Source: Torymus aiolomorphi (taxonomy: Eukaryota > Arthropoda > Insecta > Hymenoptera > Torymidae). From it: 64,000 nt of DNA. Shown here piece by piece: positions 40,736 through 52,999 of the stretch. The stretch covers positions 86,697,948 to 86,761,947 of the forward strand of contig CM070873.1 of assembly GCA_036365515.1 (NCBI GenBank), in the 5' to 3' direction. Made by a program: the position numbers and the translations under genes. The notes under the pieces are model-generated. The model ran no database searches and was not told the origin of the DNA. It saw nothing but the letters and a program-made list of their open reading frames with translations. Position 1 is the first letter of the stretch, and every line of letters begins with the position of its first letter.

Positions 40736-42108
40736 ATGCAAGAGACAAATACAGAAAAAGCAGTTGGAGCGCATACTGTATCGGGTATCCCGCCCAACAC
40801 CATGTTCCCGGTACAAGGGAATACACAAGAGTCCAGGAGGAGGAACGTAAGTACGTCGAGCTTCCTCAGCGCCTTCAGTGACGCTGGGATCTCCGACATG
40901 ACGCCTGGCGATGAGACAGGCTTCGCAACCTCAGACACCGAGGTAGACAATACCCTTAAAAGCAATATGCTGAGCCAGATCGAGACGATGGAAAAAGCAA
41001 CGGAGAAACAGAAGAATATCTCCCGCGATGTCAAGGACGGACTGAAGACGCTATTAGATCCCTGCTGATGACACTCCGAAAAGCACGGGATCAAGCGAAG
41101 AGTATGGCCCGTACAACTAGGCACCCCAAACGGCGGGGGAACCCGGGAGATAGCCAGGACTCTCCGACCGAGAGCCAACAAATAAAGAAGAAAAGGGCAG
41201 TCAACAGTACCCAGCTCCCTCGGATCCAGATATTGGATGAGACAGGAAAAAATGATCAACCTGAATCAGACAATATCGAAGACCAGCCCCAAGGTAGCTG
41301 GGAAACGGTGGAAAGGCGGAAAAAGAAGAAGAAAAAGGAAAAAAGCAGCCACAGATCACCACCGCACTCGAGACGCAAGGCCCCCAAACAACGGGGCGGA
41401 GTGGTACTCGTCGTGCCCAAGGACGGCAAGACATTTGCGGACGTGGTGCAGACGCTACGAACGGCCGACACCTGTGACAGCCAGCTTGATATCAGAGGTG
41501 TCACAAAAACAAAGGACGGCGCCGCACTGGTACGCACCAGAGGGAATGAGGGTACCCAGGGCGACCTGAGCGGACGGCTCCGGGTAATTCTGGGGGACCA
41601 AGGAACAGTTAAGGACATGACGCGAAAGGTGACTGTAGAGATTCTGGACTTGGACTACCTCACAGAGACGAAGTACAGGACGCACTGACAAAGGTACTGC
41701 AGCCAGGCGCGGAAAGAAAGGTCTCAGTCCTCGGCCCAAACAGCCGAGGGCAGAAGAAGGCTAGCTATCTGCGAGCTCGGGGACCAAGACGCGACATGAC
41801 TGCTAGAGACGGAACGCATAAAGGTAGGGTTCGTCAACTGCCGAGTGAGGACTCGACTGATGGTGATGAGATGCTACAGGTGTCTCGGCTACGGACATTA
41901 CCGTATTAACTGCAAAGGACGCGACTGCTGCTGGAAGTGCGGCGAAAACGGACACAAGGCTAGGGACTGCACGGGTGCTTCCCTCTGCTTCCTTTGTACA
42001 CCACGGGGAAGCGGTGGGGCAGCGCATGTTCCAGGTACGGCGCTCTGTACTGCATTCAAGACGGCTCTGACGGAGGCAAGAGCAAGACCGAGTAAAGTTC
42101 GCATCTGA
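40736..42108 (+). pseudogene. R1-clade ORF1 (gag-like)
   Basis: Starts MQETNTEKAV at 40736. A one-base shift near 41035-41045 moves the frame to the one continuing at 41068 (MTLRKARDQAK), which has a basic K/R-rich block, VVPKDGKTFADVV and a small globular region. The TGA at 41686 and two compensating shifts precede the zinc knuckles CYRCLGYGHYRINC, CWKCGENGHKARDC and CFLC at 41880-42000. The stop TGA at 42106 lies 4 nt before the ORF2 ATG, close enough for reinitiation or coupled translation in a functional parent. Confidence 0.8.
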
Positions 42109-42112
42109 CAAA

Positions 42113-45109
42113 ATGACCACAGTGCTCCAAGGCAACTTGAACGGCAGTAGCTTGACCCTGCTGCCTCAGCTTGCCGAGGAGATGAACACGGACGTCATAA
42201 TGATTAGCGAGCCCTACAGAGACAGAGACACCCCGACTTGGCTCGTTAACACCTCCCACACCGTGGCGCTGTGGCTCCGGGGTGGGTCAAGGCCGCAGAT
42301 AACAAGCCAAGGGAAGGGAGCGGACTACGTCTGGGCGAAGGTAGGGGGCGTGACGTACGTGAGCGTGTATCTCACCACGAACTGCTGCGCTGCGGAATTC
42401 GAACAGAAAGTGGAGGCTCTCGAGGACGCTTTGAGGGGCATCAACGGCGATGTTATTCTCGCGGGAGATGTTAACGCCAGGGCGATTGAGTGGGGCACGA
42501 CCAAGACAAACAAACGTGGACGGCTGCTGTTAGAGATGGCCGCGAGGCTAGAACTGACAGTAGCAAACGTGGGACAGGTGACGACGTATAGGAGGCCGGG
42601 ATACGGGGCATCCATCCCGGATGTGACTTTCGTGACAGACGGACTTTCTCGACGAGTTGAGCGATGACGGGTGTCCGAAGGCTATACGGCCAGCGACCAT
42701 CAGTACATTGTTTTCAGTATAACGGACAAGGCACAGACCAGAGTGAGGACCCTCCAAACCCCGGCGGGATGGAATCTGAAAAAACTCGACGTGGACAAAC
42801 TGACGACACAGCTCGACCGAGAACGTGACCCGACTACGGCGATCCCTCGCGGCATCGTGGGGAAGGAAAAGGCCGGGAAACTGACAGAGGAAACGGCGGG
42901 GCTCTTGAGACGGCTCTGCGACGCTTCCATGCCAAGAAAACGGACGAGACGTGACAAAGAACCGGTGTACTGGTGGACGAAAGAGATCGCGCGCCTCCGA
43001 CGCGAATGCCTGCGGCTCCGACGGGCGGCCCAGCGTATCCGTGACAAAGCGGATGCGGTGGCCCGCTCGGAAGAGTACCGCGCAACGCGCAAAATACTGA
43101 GGCGCGCTATCAACGACAGTAAAAAAGAAAATTGGACCAAACTGATCAACGAGGTGGACTCAGACCCTTGGGGAGCGGGCTACAAGATTGTCACCTGCAA
43201 CCTGGGACGGAATGGCCCACCGGTAGTCAGAGACGAAGAAACGATGGACAGAATCGTCGATGGACTCTTCCCAACACACCCTGAACAAGTGTGGGGGGAC
43301 GATGATGTCGGCGATGACGAGTTACCGCGGTTCATCCGGGGTGAGCTCAGCCTGGCTGTTGCTCAGCTCGCGGCGGGGAAGGTACCAGGCCCGGACGGCA
43401 TCCCAGCGGAAATCCTCGGAATAGTTGTAAAAAATGCCCGGGGATACTTCTGAACCTGTACAACACGTGCGTGGTGGCGGGGATGTTCAGCAAAGACTGG
43501 AAGACGGCACGGCTGATCCTCATCGACAAAGGAAAGGGTGGGGATCTAAATTCGCCATCATCCTACAGACCGCTGAGCTTGCTGAATACACTAGGCAAGC
43601 TCTTTGAGTTACTGCTGAGACCCCGAATACAGCAGGCGGTTCGGGACGCTGGCGGCCTAAACGACAGACAGTACGGATTCAGACAAGGACGGTCGACGAT
43701 AGGAGCGATCCGAAAAGTGATCGATTCCTTTGACAGAGTACAGACCAAACCCCACAAAGACAGGCCAATAGTGCTCATGGCAACGCTGGACGTACGAAGC
43801 GTCTTTAACTCGGTGAGGTGGGTGGACATCGTGCGGGTATTCTTAGATGCTCGCCCTTTGCCCCCTACCTTCTCCGAATCCTAAAGGATTACCTACACGA
43901 CCGACACATCACGTACGTGACTCAGACCGGGGTTAAGACAAGACGTATGGCGGCAGGCGTAGCGCAGGGCTCAATTCTTGGCCTCGACATATGGAATGTG
44001 GGATACGATGAGGTGCTGGACCTCCCGATGCCGCCGGGGGTCTATCTTGTTGGCTACGCAGACGACCTAGTTATCGTCATCACGACCAAGAACACATGAC
44101 TGGCTCAGATGAGACTGACCCAAGCCACGAGACGGGTAGACGGATGGATGCAAAGTCGGGGACTGCAACTGGCGATACAAAAGACGGTGCTACTGTACTT
44201 AACGAGGAAACGGATAGACACGACGATACCCATGATGGTGGGGACGTCCGTTGTGCGACCCGGACGGTCCGCTAAGTATATGGGGGTGACCCTGAATACA
44301 AGGATGACCTTCTGGCCGCACATACGTGACGCCGCGAAGAGGGCGGCCTTAAAGACCGCCGCTCTCGCCCGCCTCATGTGGAACACAAAGGGACCGAGAC
44401 CGAGCGTCCGTCGACTGCTTATGACGGTGACCCACTCGATTCTGTTGTACGTGGCCGAAATATGGGCGGAAGCGACGCAAAGGAAGACGTACCGCAAAAA
44501 GATTGCGGCGGTACAAAGATGCAGGGCGCTGCGTATCGCGTGCGCGTACCGCACCGTCTCGGAGAAGGCGGTGCTGGTGATCGCCGGCATTGTCCCTGTG
44601 GACTTCCTAGCTCTTGAGCGAAAGAGGGTCTACGAGTACAGCGAAGAAAGGGGAAGAGCGAGGGCTTCCACAGCCGCTGGACGGACAGTGATAAAGGAAA
44701 GTGGACAAGACGCTTGATTACGGACGTTCGAGTCTGGCACCAAAGGAGAGCTGGGGAGGTGAGTTTTTACCTGACTCATTGTCAGTTCCTTTCCGGACAC
44801 GGATATTTCCGCCAATATCTCCACCGGATGGGGAAGGTAACAACCCCGTCCTGCAGGTACTGCGGACATGACAGAGACGATGCGGAGCACACTTTTTTCT
44901 CGTGCCCCCGCTGGACAGACGCGAGACTTAGACTACAGACAATGACAGGTGATATCACACCGGACAACGTCGTAACACTGATGCTACTACGCAAACGAAA
45001 CTGGGACGACATATCATGCTACGTGACTTACGTACTACAAGGCAAAGAACAGACGGTTGCCTTGAGAACTGACACAGAAGACGAAGAAGAGACGCACCAG
45101 ACAAGATAG
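42113..45109 (+). pseudogene. R1-clade ORF2 (endonuclease + reverse transcriptase)
   Basis: The apurinic-type endonuclease runs from 42113: GNLNGSS, IMISEPYRD, ILAGDVNARAIEWG, IPDVTFVTDG and SDHQYIVF. The RT follows with GKVPGPDGIPAEIL, SYRPLSLLNTLGKLFE, NDRQYGFRQGRST, VAQGSILG and the catalytic GYADDLVIV (about 44050). The C-terminal CRYCGHDRDDAEHTFFSCP is a zinc-finger-like end. Damage: in-frame TGA at 42665 and 44097, and frameshifts near 43430, 43850 and 44705. Domain order and the rest of the reading are intact, so decay is fairly recent. Confidence 0.85.
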
Positions 45110-47290
45110 ACAAGAATGCCAAATGGCACAGACACGCCGACCGGCCCGAAGTAATGTGGACAACCGTCCCGGGTCGGATTTTCGGTGAACGCCGCGGGAA
45201 AGGTTTTAGGTGTTTAGGGGGTAGAAATCCCTCACACCACGGAGCTCGATGCTCCGTGATGGTCTTAGTGGGCCTCCCTCCCTGCTGAAAGCAGGAACGG
45301 ACGCCCCGGAAGATTCACCTAGTACCTCAGAAAAAAAAAATTATAATTGTGCAAATTGATTATTAATAATAGAAAATTTTTGGTTTACAGATATACACGC
45401 AAAATGGCAGAGAGTGAACGTGAAGTGTGTATTTTGTGCGATAAGGAAATGGAGGAAGGAATAATTCACATTGGTGAGAAGCCGATAAAATCACTTATTA
45501 AAGCGAGTAAAGAGATTGGAGATAGAAAACACTTGAAAATGGAACACTTGTTATTTCTGAATGTTTATAAAGCCTGTCAAGTTCAGTATCTCAAACCATC
45601 CAATATTAAAACTCAAAAGCAGAGTATTTTGGATAGAATAAAACAAACAAGAAAAGATAACAAGGAAGCTCGCAAGTTTGATTTCAGTTCATTATGGTTT
45701 TCCTGTGGTACTGATGCAACAACTGACACTCATAAACAACCAATAAAATTAGTTTCCAATGATAATATTAAAGAAAATATTTTTAAAATATTGGAATCAC
45801 GACCAGATGATGATTTTCATAAAAAGTTAAGACTACGATTAGAACATACAGTTGACCTAGAGAAGAAAAAAGCGCGTTATCATGCTAAATGTATGCGAGG
45901 ATTTAACTACACACAGTCTACAAATGAAGTTGGCTGCCCTATGGATGAACATACGTCTACAGTGGCACATCACATTATTAACCACATTCTTAAAAATTCT
46001 GAAGATTCGCAGTTTTCTCTGAAAGAAATGGTACAAGATTTCCGTCACAACTTGTCCCGTATTGACGCCATAAAAGGCCATCTGTTAAATTATTTTGAAG
46101 ACGATATAGTTATGTACTCAGTACCAAACGATACAATAATATGTTTCCTTAATAAGAAAGGAACGATACTTGATGATAAGTGGTACAAAGAAAAACCCGG
46201 CACGGATGAAGAAGAGCGCCTTAGAGTAGTAGAAATGGCTGCAGAAATAATTTGTCAAGATATAAGAAGTAGGTATTATGATACAGACAGTTATAATGCA
46301 CCAAGCTCCTTCTTAAATGACATGAAAAGAGATATTCCTAAAACTTTACAGGTATTTTTAGATAGTCTTATAAAAAAAACAAGTGGTCAGAACACTCACT
46401 ACAAAATAAATGCTCTCAAAGAGTTTCGACTATTGCGCACATTTTGATATCTTGCGTCAGACCTCGAACATTTTTGTCGTCAGTATTATTAGGTTTGTCA
46501 TCTGTAATGCATAAAAAATTTGCTGCGAGAGGTCTTTTAGATGCGTTATCGTATTTAGGACTGTGTGCATCTTACCACGAAACTCTTCTATTCGAATCAT
46601 CTGTTGTAAACGATCCTGAACAATTTAAAATTTCTGACGAGGCATTTATTCAGTTTTCTTTTGATAATGCCGACCATAATACAAACACATTAGATGGTCA
46701 TAATACTTTTCATGCCATGGGTGGCATAATGTGTGTCACTCCTTCTTCTTCTGTCACATCAGAAAGTTCAATACAAAAATTAAAACGAACAGCTACAGAA
46801 ATTGGCAAATTTGGATTTCTTCCTTTAAAGTTATTTGACAGAGGCACATCAGTAGGATTAAATAATATGATTGTAGAGAAGTTAAGCGACGTACAAGATG
46901 AATTCGATATTTCTACTGCAGATTTTGTTTGGTTACGTCAAAAAAACGCACATCCGCTAGAAACGAATGGATGTAGTGGTTTCCAAGAAGAATGCCATGC
47001 AAATGTTGATTATAAAACCTCAAGAATAGTACCAATTCCATTCGTAAATAATCCTCCAAGTGACTATAACACAATATTTACAGTTCTTGTTGAAGCAGCA
47101 GAAAGATGCAAATTAAGAGCTCAGGAGCGCTGCTTCGTTACTTTCGAGCAGCCATTATATTTAAAAGCGCGCGAAATAATTTCTTGTATAGATCCTACAA
47201 ATGATCCTCATAATTTACAATCAGTTACAGTACGGTTTGGAGGTTTTCATATGCTTATGAGTTTCTTAGGATCTGTGGAATTTATTATGA

Positions 47291-50200
47291 GGCCGAATCC
47301 ATCTCAAATCAGACAGCCCGCGTATGCCCATTTCACCTATCAGGTTAGAATAAAAATATTTATGTTCTACTCGAAAAAATATTTTACACGTGTTTTTTTA
47401 TTTTTTTGTTTCATCAAAATTTCATGCGTTCAGCGATACCGAAAAATTCCGAGAAAATTCTTTCATTGAGAAAAAAAATTTTCAATGTGATTTTCAGACT
47501 GCTATTGTTTCAGCAGTTTTTCAAGCTTTTAAACGTGTAACACATAATTTCACTCAGTTTTGAGCCCTCTTTAACGGCCTTAATGTCATTTTCAAAAAAA
47601 AATAAAAAATCCACGAGCTATGCACTTTTTACTGAAAAATTCATTTTTTAGAGAAGTGCCTTTTTCTCGAAAACCCCATGTTTTTTTTGTACAATTTTTG
47701 TTGTCGTGATAGAGGACGGTAATGCCTAGCTAGACGTATTTGTGAGATTCGGTACTTTTTTCCTGGGATAGCGATCACTAATGAGATAACACACAAACAA
47801 ATTTTTCACGCTTAACGCTTATATATAGTCAATGATATTAGAGTCAATGTAAAGGTATTTATCTTTGTGCGTATGTAATATACATGTACGTGCGCCTACT
47901 TATAGGAGTATATGTACTAGTACATTTGTCCGCTAGATGGATATGGTTTGACTTAACATTTACAAAGAAAAGTTCGGTTTCTGCTATATATCACACATCT
48001 CGTCTTATTTAAAACCATCATCTTTTGGAAAATTATTACATATTTACACCTTATCAACTCAACTACGATGTCTCAATATTACTCAACAGAGAGAATCAAA
48101 TGTGCAGACTTTTAGACAAACACAAACAAATTATTTACAAATCTAGTTCCGTACGTTTAAAACAACTTGAGAATCTTGCTCATCCATTGAAGCACCTCTA
48201 TCCTCATTTACCTTTGACACCTTCTACATATCTGTGTCAACATTGTTACAATCGTGCTTTAGAATTGGTGAGTAGTACTGACAATGAATTTATAACGGAT
48301 AATGAAGTTACCGATAACGTAGTTGATAGAGATGAAGATTTTTTACCAAGTACTCCAGAACGCATTGAAGAATTTAATAATGAAATAAGTACATCTTTCT
48401 TAGGTTCTGTATCGTCTCTTAAAAGAAAAAATCTTATACATGAAAAATCAATTGAAAATTACGTAACAAAGAAGAAAAAAAAAATACTTTCAACATTGTC
48501 TAATACCCTTGATGTGAAGTTGAACAATGTTTATGACGTTTCTATAACAGCAAATGAATCAACTGTATGCCATTGTACAGAATGGATACAAAATCTTGGT
48601 CTAGCCTTGCAAAAGTGTTCTACGGTATCAGAAAAAATAAAAATTCTGACTTTGCTACCTTCATCCTTTACAAAACATGAAATTTTATCTTTATTTCCAG
48701 AAATAACAATGTATATGATCAACAAATCGAGAAATCTTGTTAAAGAAAAAGGAATTTATTCAGAAGCAGATGCATATTCAGGCCATCCGATTGATGAAAA
48801 CATGGAAAAAATTGTTATGGAATATTATTTAAATGATGATTTTAATTGTTCAAGACAAAGTCCTAATAAATGTGACGTTGTTACAATTAAAGTTAACAAT
48901 AAAAAAGAGAAAAAAGTTAAGCGTTTTCTTACTCGAAGTTTAAAAGAGACGTATAAAGTATTTAAAAATGATTATCCAGAATTGAGAATTGGAAAATCAA
49001 AATTTTATAGTTTGCGACCAAAGTATGTCTTACTTAGCCCCATCAAAGAAGTTTGTCTCTGTATCTATTGCGCAAATTATGATTTATTTCTTACGAGCTT
49101 AATTAATTTTAGAGGGAGTAACGTCACAGAGTTGGATGAAAGTCGGTCACAAATAATAAATGCAACAATGTGTTCTGAGCCATCTGATTTATGTTATTTA
49201 CAAGAATGTAAACTATGTCCAGGGATTAAGGGAATTACGTTTCATGTTTTAAAACTGCAAGATGTAGAAGGCACAGAAGAAATTACATATGCTTTGTGCG
49301 ATAATGGAAACCTGATTAAAAAGACACTATCAATTTCTGCTTTTAAAGATGAACTTTCGGTTTGGACCATGAGGGTTAGTACTCACATGTATGTAAAAAA
49401 TATACAACGCAAAGCTATAAAAACAGAAAGAGAAAGTGCTAAAAAAGACTCACATCATTTAGTTCTTCAAATAGACTTCGCTGAAAACTGGGCTGTGATT
49501 CATAATAAAGCTGTTCAAGGAAATCATTGGGTTAATGATCAAATTTCTATTTTCACAGCAGTCTCTTATCAAGGGGATTCGACACAAAGTTTCGCAGTTA
49601 TAAGTGATGACCGAAAACATGATTCAGCGTATGCTTTGCTAGCAGTACAAAAAATTATAAAATTCTTGAAAGAAAATTGTTGTGATTCAATTAAAAAAAT
49701 TACCATCGTATCAGACGGCGCTGCGAGTCACTTTAAAAATCGCTTTCAATTAGATGAACTAAAACGAGCACCGTGTGATATAAAATGGTTGTTCTCTACT
49801 ACTGGGCACGGCAAAGGAGCTGTAGATGGTGTGGGTGGACTTATAAAGCATTATGCTACTTCGCATAATCTTCGAGAGTCCCTTGAAGAAGCTATTCAAA
49901 ACGCAAATGATTTTGCAATACATGTTCAAAAATATACTGATGCTATTAAAATAATACATTTACAAGATGCTGAAATAGAACAATTCAGAAAAGAAAAAAA
50001 TATTGATTGGCTTACAACTCCAAAGTATCCTGGAATTCAAAAAACTCATATATGGGTTAAAAAACATGTGACGATAAAATACATTGTTTGACAGCAAAGA
50101 CCGCTGATCGTCCGCTTACTGAATTAAGAACAATGAAGCAGAAAAACAAAGGTAGTAAAATAGGTATACAAATGAAAAAAGGTATAAAAATAAAAAATCA

Positions 50201-50834
50201 AAAAGACGCAAATAACAAATAAATACATAGTTATGTGTACCTGTATATTACATACACACAAAGACAAATACCTTTACATTGACTCTAATATCATTGACTA
50301 TATATAAGCATTAGGCGTGAAAAATTTGTTTGTGCGTTATCTCATTAGTGATCGCTATCCCAGGGAAAAAGTACCGAATCTCACAAATACGTCTAGCTAG
50401 GCATTACCGTCCTCTATCACGACAACAAAAATTGTGCAAAAAAAACATGGGGTTTTCGAGAAAAAGGTACTTCCCTAAAAAATGAATTTTTCAGTAAAAA
50501 GTGCATAGCTCGTGGATTTTTTATTTTTTTTGAAAATGACATTAAGGCCGTTAAAGAGGGCTCAAAACTGAGTGAAATTGTGTGTTACACGTTTAAAAGC
50601 TCGAAAAACTGCTGAAACAATAGCAGTCTGAAAATCACATTGAAAATTTTTTTTCTCAATGAAAGAATTTTCTCGGAATTTTTCGGCATCGCTGAACGCA
50701 TGAAATTTTGATGAAACAAAAAAATAAAAAAACACGTGTAAAATATTTTTTCGAGTAGAACATAAATATTTTTATTTCAACATGATAGGTGAAATAGGCA
50801 TACGCGGGCTGTCTGATTTGAGATGGATTCGGCC
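47291..50834 (+). mobile_element. 3544-bp TIR DNA transposon nested in the nuclease gene (TSD ATGA)
   Basis: The ends GGCCGAATCCATCTCAAATC and the exact complement at 50834 are flanked by ATGA (47287-47290 and 50835-50838). The inverted arms are about 600 bp each (47291-47889 and 50237-50834) and about 95 percent alike. One intact long ORF lies between them. Removing the element and one ATGA makes the host frame read straight through (GSVEFIM, then KGSGLQEAF). Confidence 0.9.
48100..50091 (+). CDS. Putative DDE-type transposase of the nested element
   Basis: 663 codons from the ATG at 48100 to TGA, with no interruption. The frame is open back to 48013 without an ATG, so a spliced leader exon or a non-ATG start is possible. 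Seen: CQHC near residue 50, a basic stretch VTKKKKKIL near 125-135, CLCIYC and CKLC cysteine pairs in the middle, then LQIDFAENW (Asp459), IVSDGAASHFKNRF (Asp539) and TTGHGKGAVDGVGG (Asp576). Two aspartates in FAENW and SDGAASHF contexts, followed by an acidic residue, look like an RNase-H-fold DDE/D transposase. The family is not named here; similar GHGKG..DGVGG ORFs recur in invertebrate mobile DNA. The ORF is intact while its host gene is decayed, so it is the younger insertion. Confidence 0.7.
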   Translation: MCRLLDKHKQIIYKSSSVRLKQLENLAHPLKHLYPHLPLTPSTYLCQHCYNRALELVSSTDNEFITDNEVTDNVVDRDEDFLPSTPERIEEFNNEISTSFLGSVSSLKRKNLIHEKSIENYVTKKKKKILSTLSNTLDVKLNNVYDVSITANESTVCHCTEWIQNLGLALQKCSTVSEKIKILTLLPSSFTKHEILSLFPEITMYMINKSRNLVKEKGIYSEADAYSGHPIDENMEKIVMEYYLNDDFNCSRQSPNKCDVVTIKVNNKKEKKVKRFLTRSLKETYKVFKNDYPELRIGKSKFYSLRPKYVLLSPIKEVCLCIYCANYDLFLTSLINFRGSNVTELDESRSQIINATMCSEPSDLCYLQECKLCPGIKGITFHVLKLQDVEGTEEITYALCDNGNLIKKTLSISAFKDELSVWTMRVSTHMYVKNIQRKAIKTERESAKKDSHHLVLQIDFAENWAVIHNKAVQGNHWVNDQISIFTAVSYQGDSTQSFAVISDDRKHDSAYALLAVQKIIKFLKENCCDSIKKITIVSDGAASHFKNRFQLDELKRAPCDIKWLFSTTGHGKGAVDGVGGLIKHYATSHNLRESLEEAIQNANDFAIHVQKYTDAIKIIHLQDAEIEQFRKEKNIDWLTTPKYPGIQKTHIWVKKHVTIKYIV

Positions 50835-52999
50835 ATGAAGGGATCTGGACTCCAAGAAGCATTTTGTGTCTTGTTTGCTGAAAAATCTGCCGAAAAAGCA
50901 CTTGAAGGTCATGCTTATTCGCGAGTGATAAGAGGGCATACGTTAATACAAGCATCTCTCGCTGCTAAGATTTTTGAAGAAATCCCTTTAAGTGACGAAG
51001 AATTTCTTGCTTGCTTAAATATACAGAGGAAGTTAATAAACCATATGAAGAATCGGAGGACTATCAAATAATCAATCAAGTAATTTGTATTAAAAAGAGA
51101 TTTATTGAACAGTTACGAAAAATCGAAGAAAAAGGACCAACATGTAAATTCTGGATATAGTATTTTTTTATGGTAAACATCGTAAAGCGTTTTATAGAAG
51201 CTGAACGTATTAGGAATTGGCAACTACACTTGCAATGCGTGAAAAGTATGTTGCCGTTTTTCCATGCTAGCGGACATCACTCGTATGCTACATGTAGTCA
51301 TATGTATCTTCAAGATATGATAGCATTAGAATCTACAATAGGTATTTATGAATACGATAAATTTGCAAAGTGCGGCTTTTTTACGATCAGGAGATCTGAA
51401 AAAGCGTGGTCTGGTATTTTTGCCGATATGACTATCGAACAGGTTCTGATGAAGTCTATGAAAACTAGCGGCGGACTGACCCACGGGCGTAGAATTTCTG
51501 ATAGTATTACAGCAAAATGGATTTTATCCACTATAGCATTGACTGAAGTTTGTCATGAAATGGAGAAGTTTTGTAACGTTTCATTCGAGACATCGGAACA
51601 ACATGTAGACACTCGCATTTCAAGAATAAAAAGAGACGCAGCAGATTTGCAGAAAATTAATGAATTTTTCGAAAAGTATAATCCATTTGTAGAATCCAAA
51701 TTCGTAATGTCAATTTACTCTGGAATAATCGGTAATGAAAGTATTAACTGTTATAAGGCACGTGACGAAGGAATGGAAGTATTACAGACCTATATTGGAA
51801 AATCATTTGGAAGTATGAAAGCTTCGTTAAAAAATAAAGTTCACTCTCTTCGCTTTATGACATCTAGCATAAAAATTCAAGATAACGTCGTCGCAATAAA
51901 TCCGCTGTTAATTTTTCAAAGAATTTCTTTGAATTTAAAAGATCAAGAAGATATGAAAAACTATCTGCAATATGAACTTGCGCCATTTACACTTTCTCTC
52001 TTTGATGAGAATGGAATGCGCAAAACGGCAAAATCAAGTTTTTATCAAAATTTTGAGTGTTTATCTCCGATTCCATAGATAAATGCAAATGATATTTATG
52101 TTCTAGACGGCGATAGCCTATTATATCGTGTCGTTTGGCAAAGAAATTACTTGTCAAAGAAATTATTAATAAATACGTACGATACGTAACAACAATATAA
52201 AAAAGAAATAATAGTATTTGATGGATATCCAGAAGACACAAGCGGCAGTTTAAAAACGTGGGAAAGATTGAGACGGCAACGTAGCAATGTATCTATAGAG
52301 AATTTTATTTTGATGAAAATACAAATATCACTGAAAAGCAGGCGGCCTTTTTGTCTAACAGTAGCAATAAAAAAAGGCTTATTAACATGCTTTGTGTTGG
52401 ATTGCAAAATGTTGGATTTGAAACCAAAATAGCAGAAGATGCTGATTTATTAATTCTTAAAACTGCCGAAAATTTCAGTTCAGAAAATAATATTGTCATA
52501 GTTGGAGAGGATATAGATCTACTTGTACTTTTAACGCAGTTAATTCCTATTACAAAGACGATTTTGTTTTTGAAAAAAGGAAAGGGGCGAGACGTAGATC
52601 GATGGTACTCTAATAACAGTTTTAAACATTTAGAATTATCAAAGTATGTAGCCTTCTTACACGCCGTATCGGGTTGTGACACCCCACATAGCATGAAAAG
52701 TTTTGATGAAACCTTTCAAGAAATATTTCATGAAAAGCTTGCCACAACCTTGCTGCAATATTACAGAAACCTCTCAAAAATATTTTCAGTAAGATTTCAA
52801 GAAACCTTACAGAAACATTTTAGAAACTTTTCAATTAATGTTAAAAGTAGACCATCAAAATACATTTCATGAAATAATACTGCAAACTTTTCTAAAGCTT
52901 TCATGAAATCTTTCTTACAACGTCTCTGAAAAGAAACATGTAATATTTCATGAAATATTATGGAAAGGTGTTGAAAAAATTTCTCAAAAAGATGCTTTT

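Larger units (their letters stand above)
40005..45338 (+). mobile_element. R1-clade non-LTR retrotransposon, decayed
   Basis: About 5.3 kb, much GC-richer than its flanks. A roughly 730-bp 5' UTR is followed by ORF1 with zinc knuckles, ORF2 with endonuclease and reverse transcriptase, and a short 3' UTR ending in an A-rich tail (45330-45339). The 5' end lies where dispersed repeat copy A breaks off (39985-40010, not exact). The triple cysteine-rich ORF1 tail and the CxxC..DDAEHTFFSCPRW end of ORF2 are typical of the R1 clade. It is not in an rRNA gene here. Several frameshifts and in-frame stops make it inactive. Confidence 0.85.

Noticed and set aside
41201..44890. Minus-strand frames across the R1-clade element
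   Set aside because: Shadows of the GC-rich sense coding sequence, which carries the recognised endonuclease and RT motifs.
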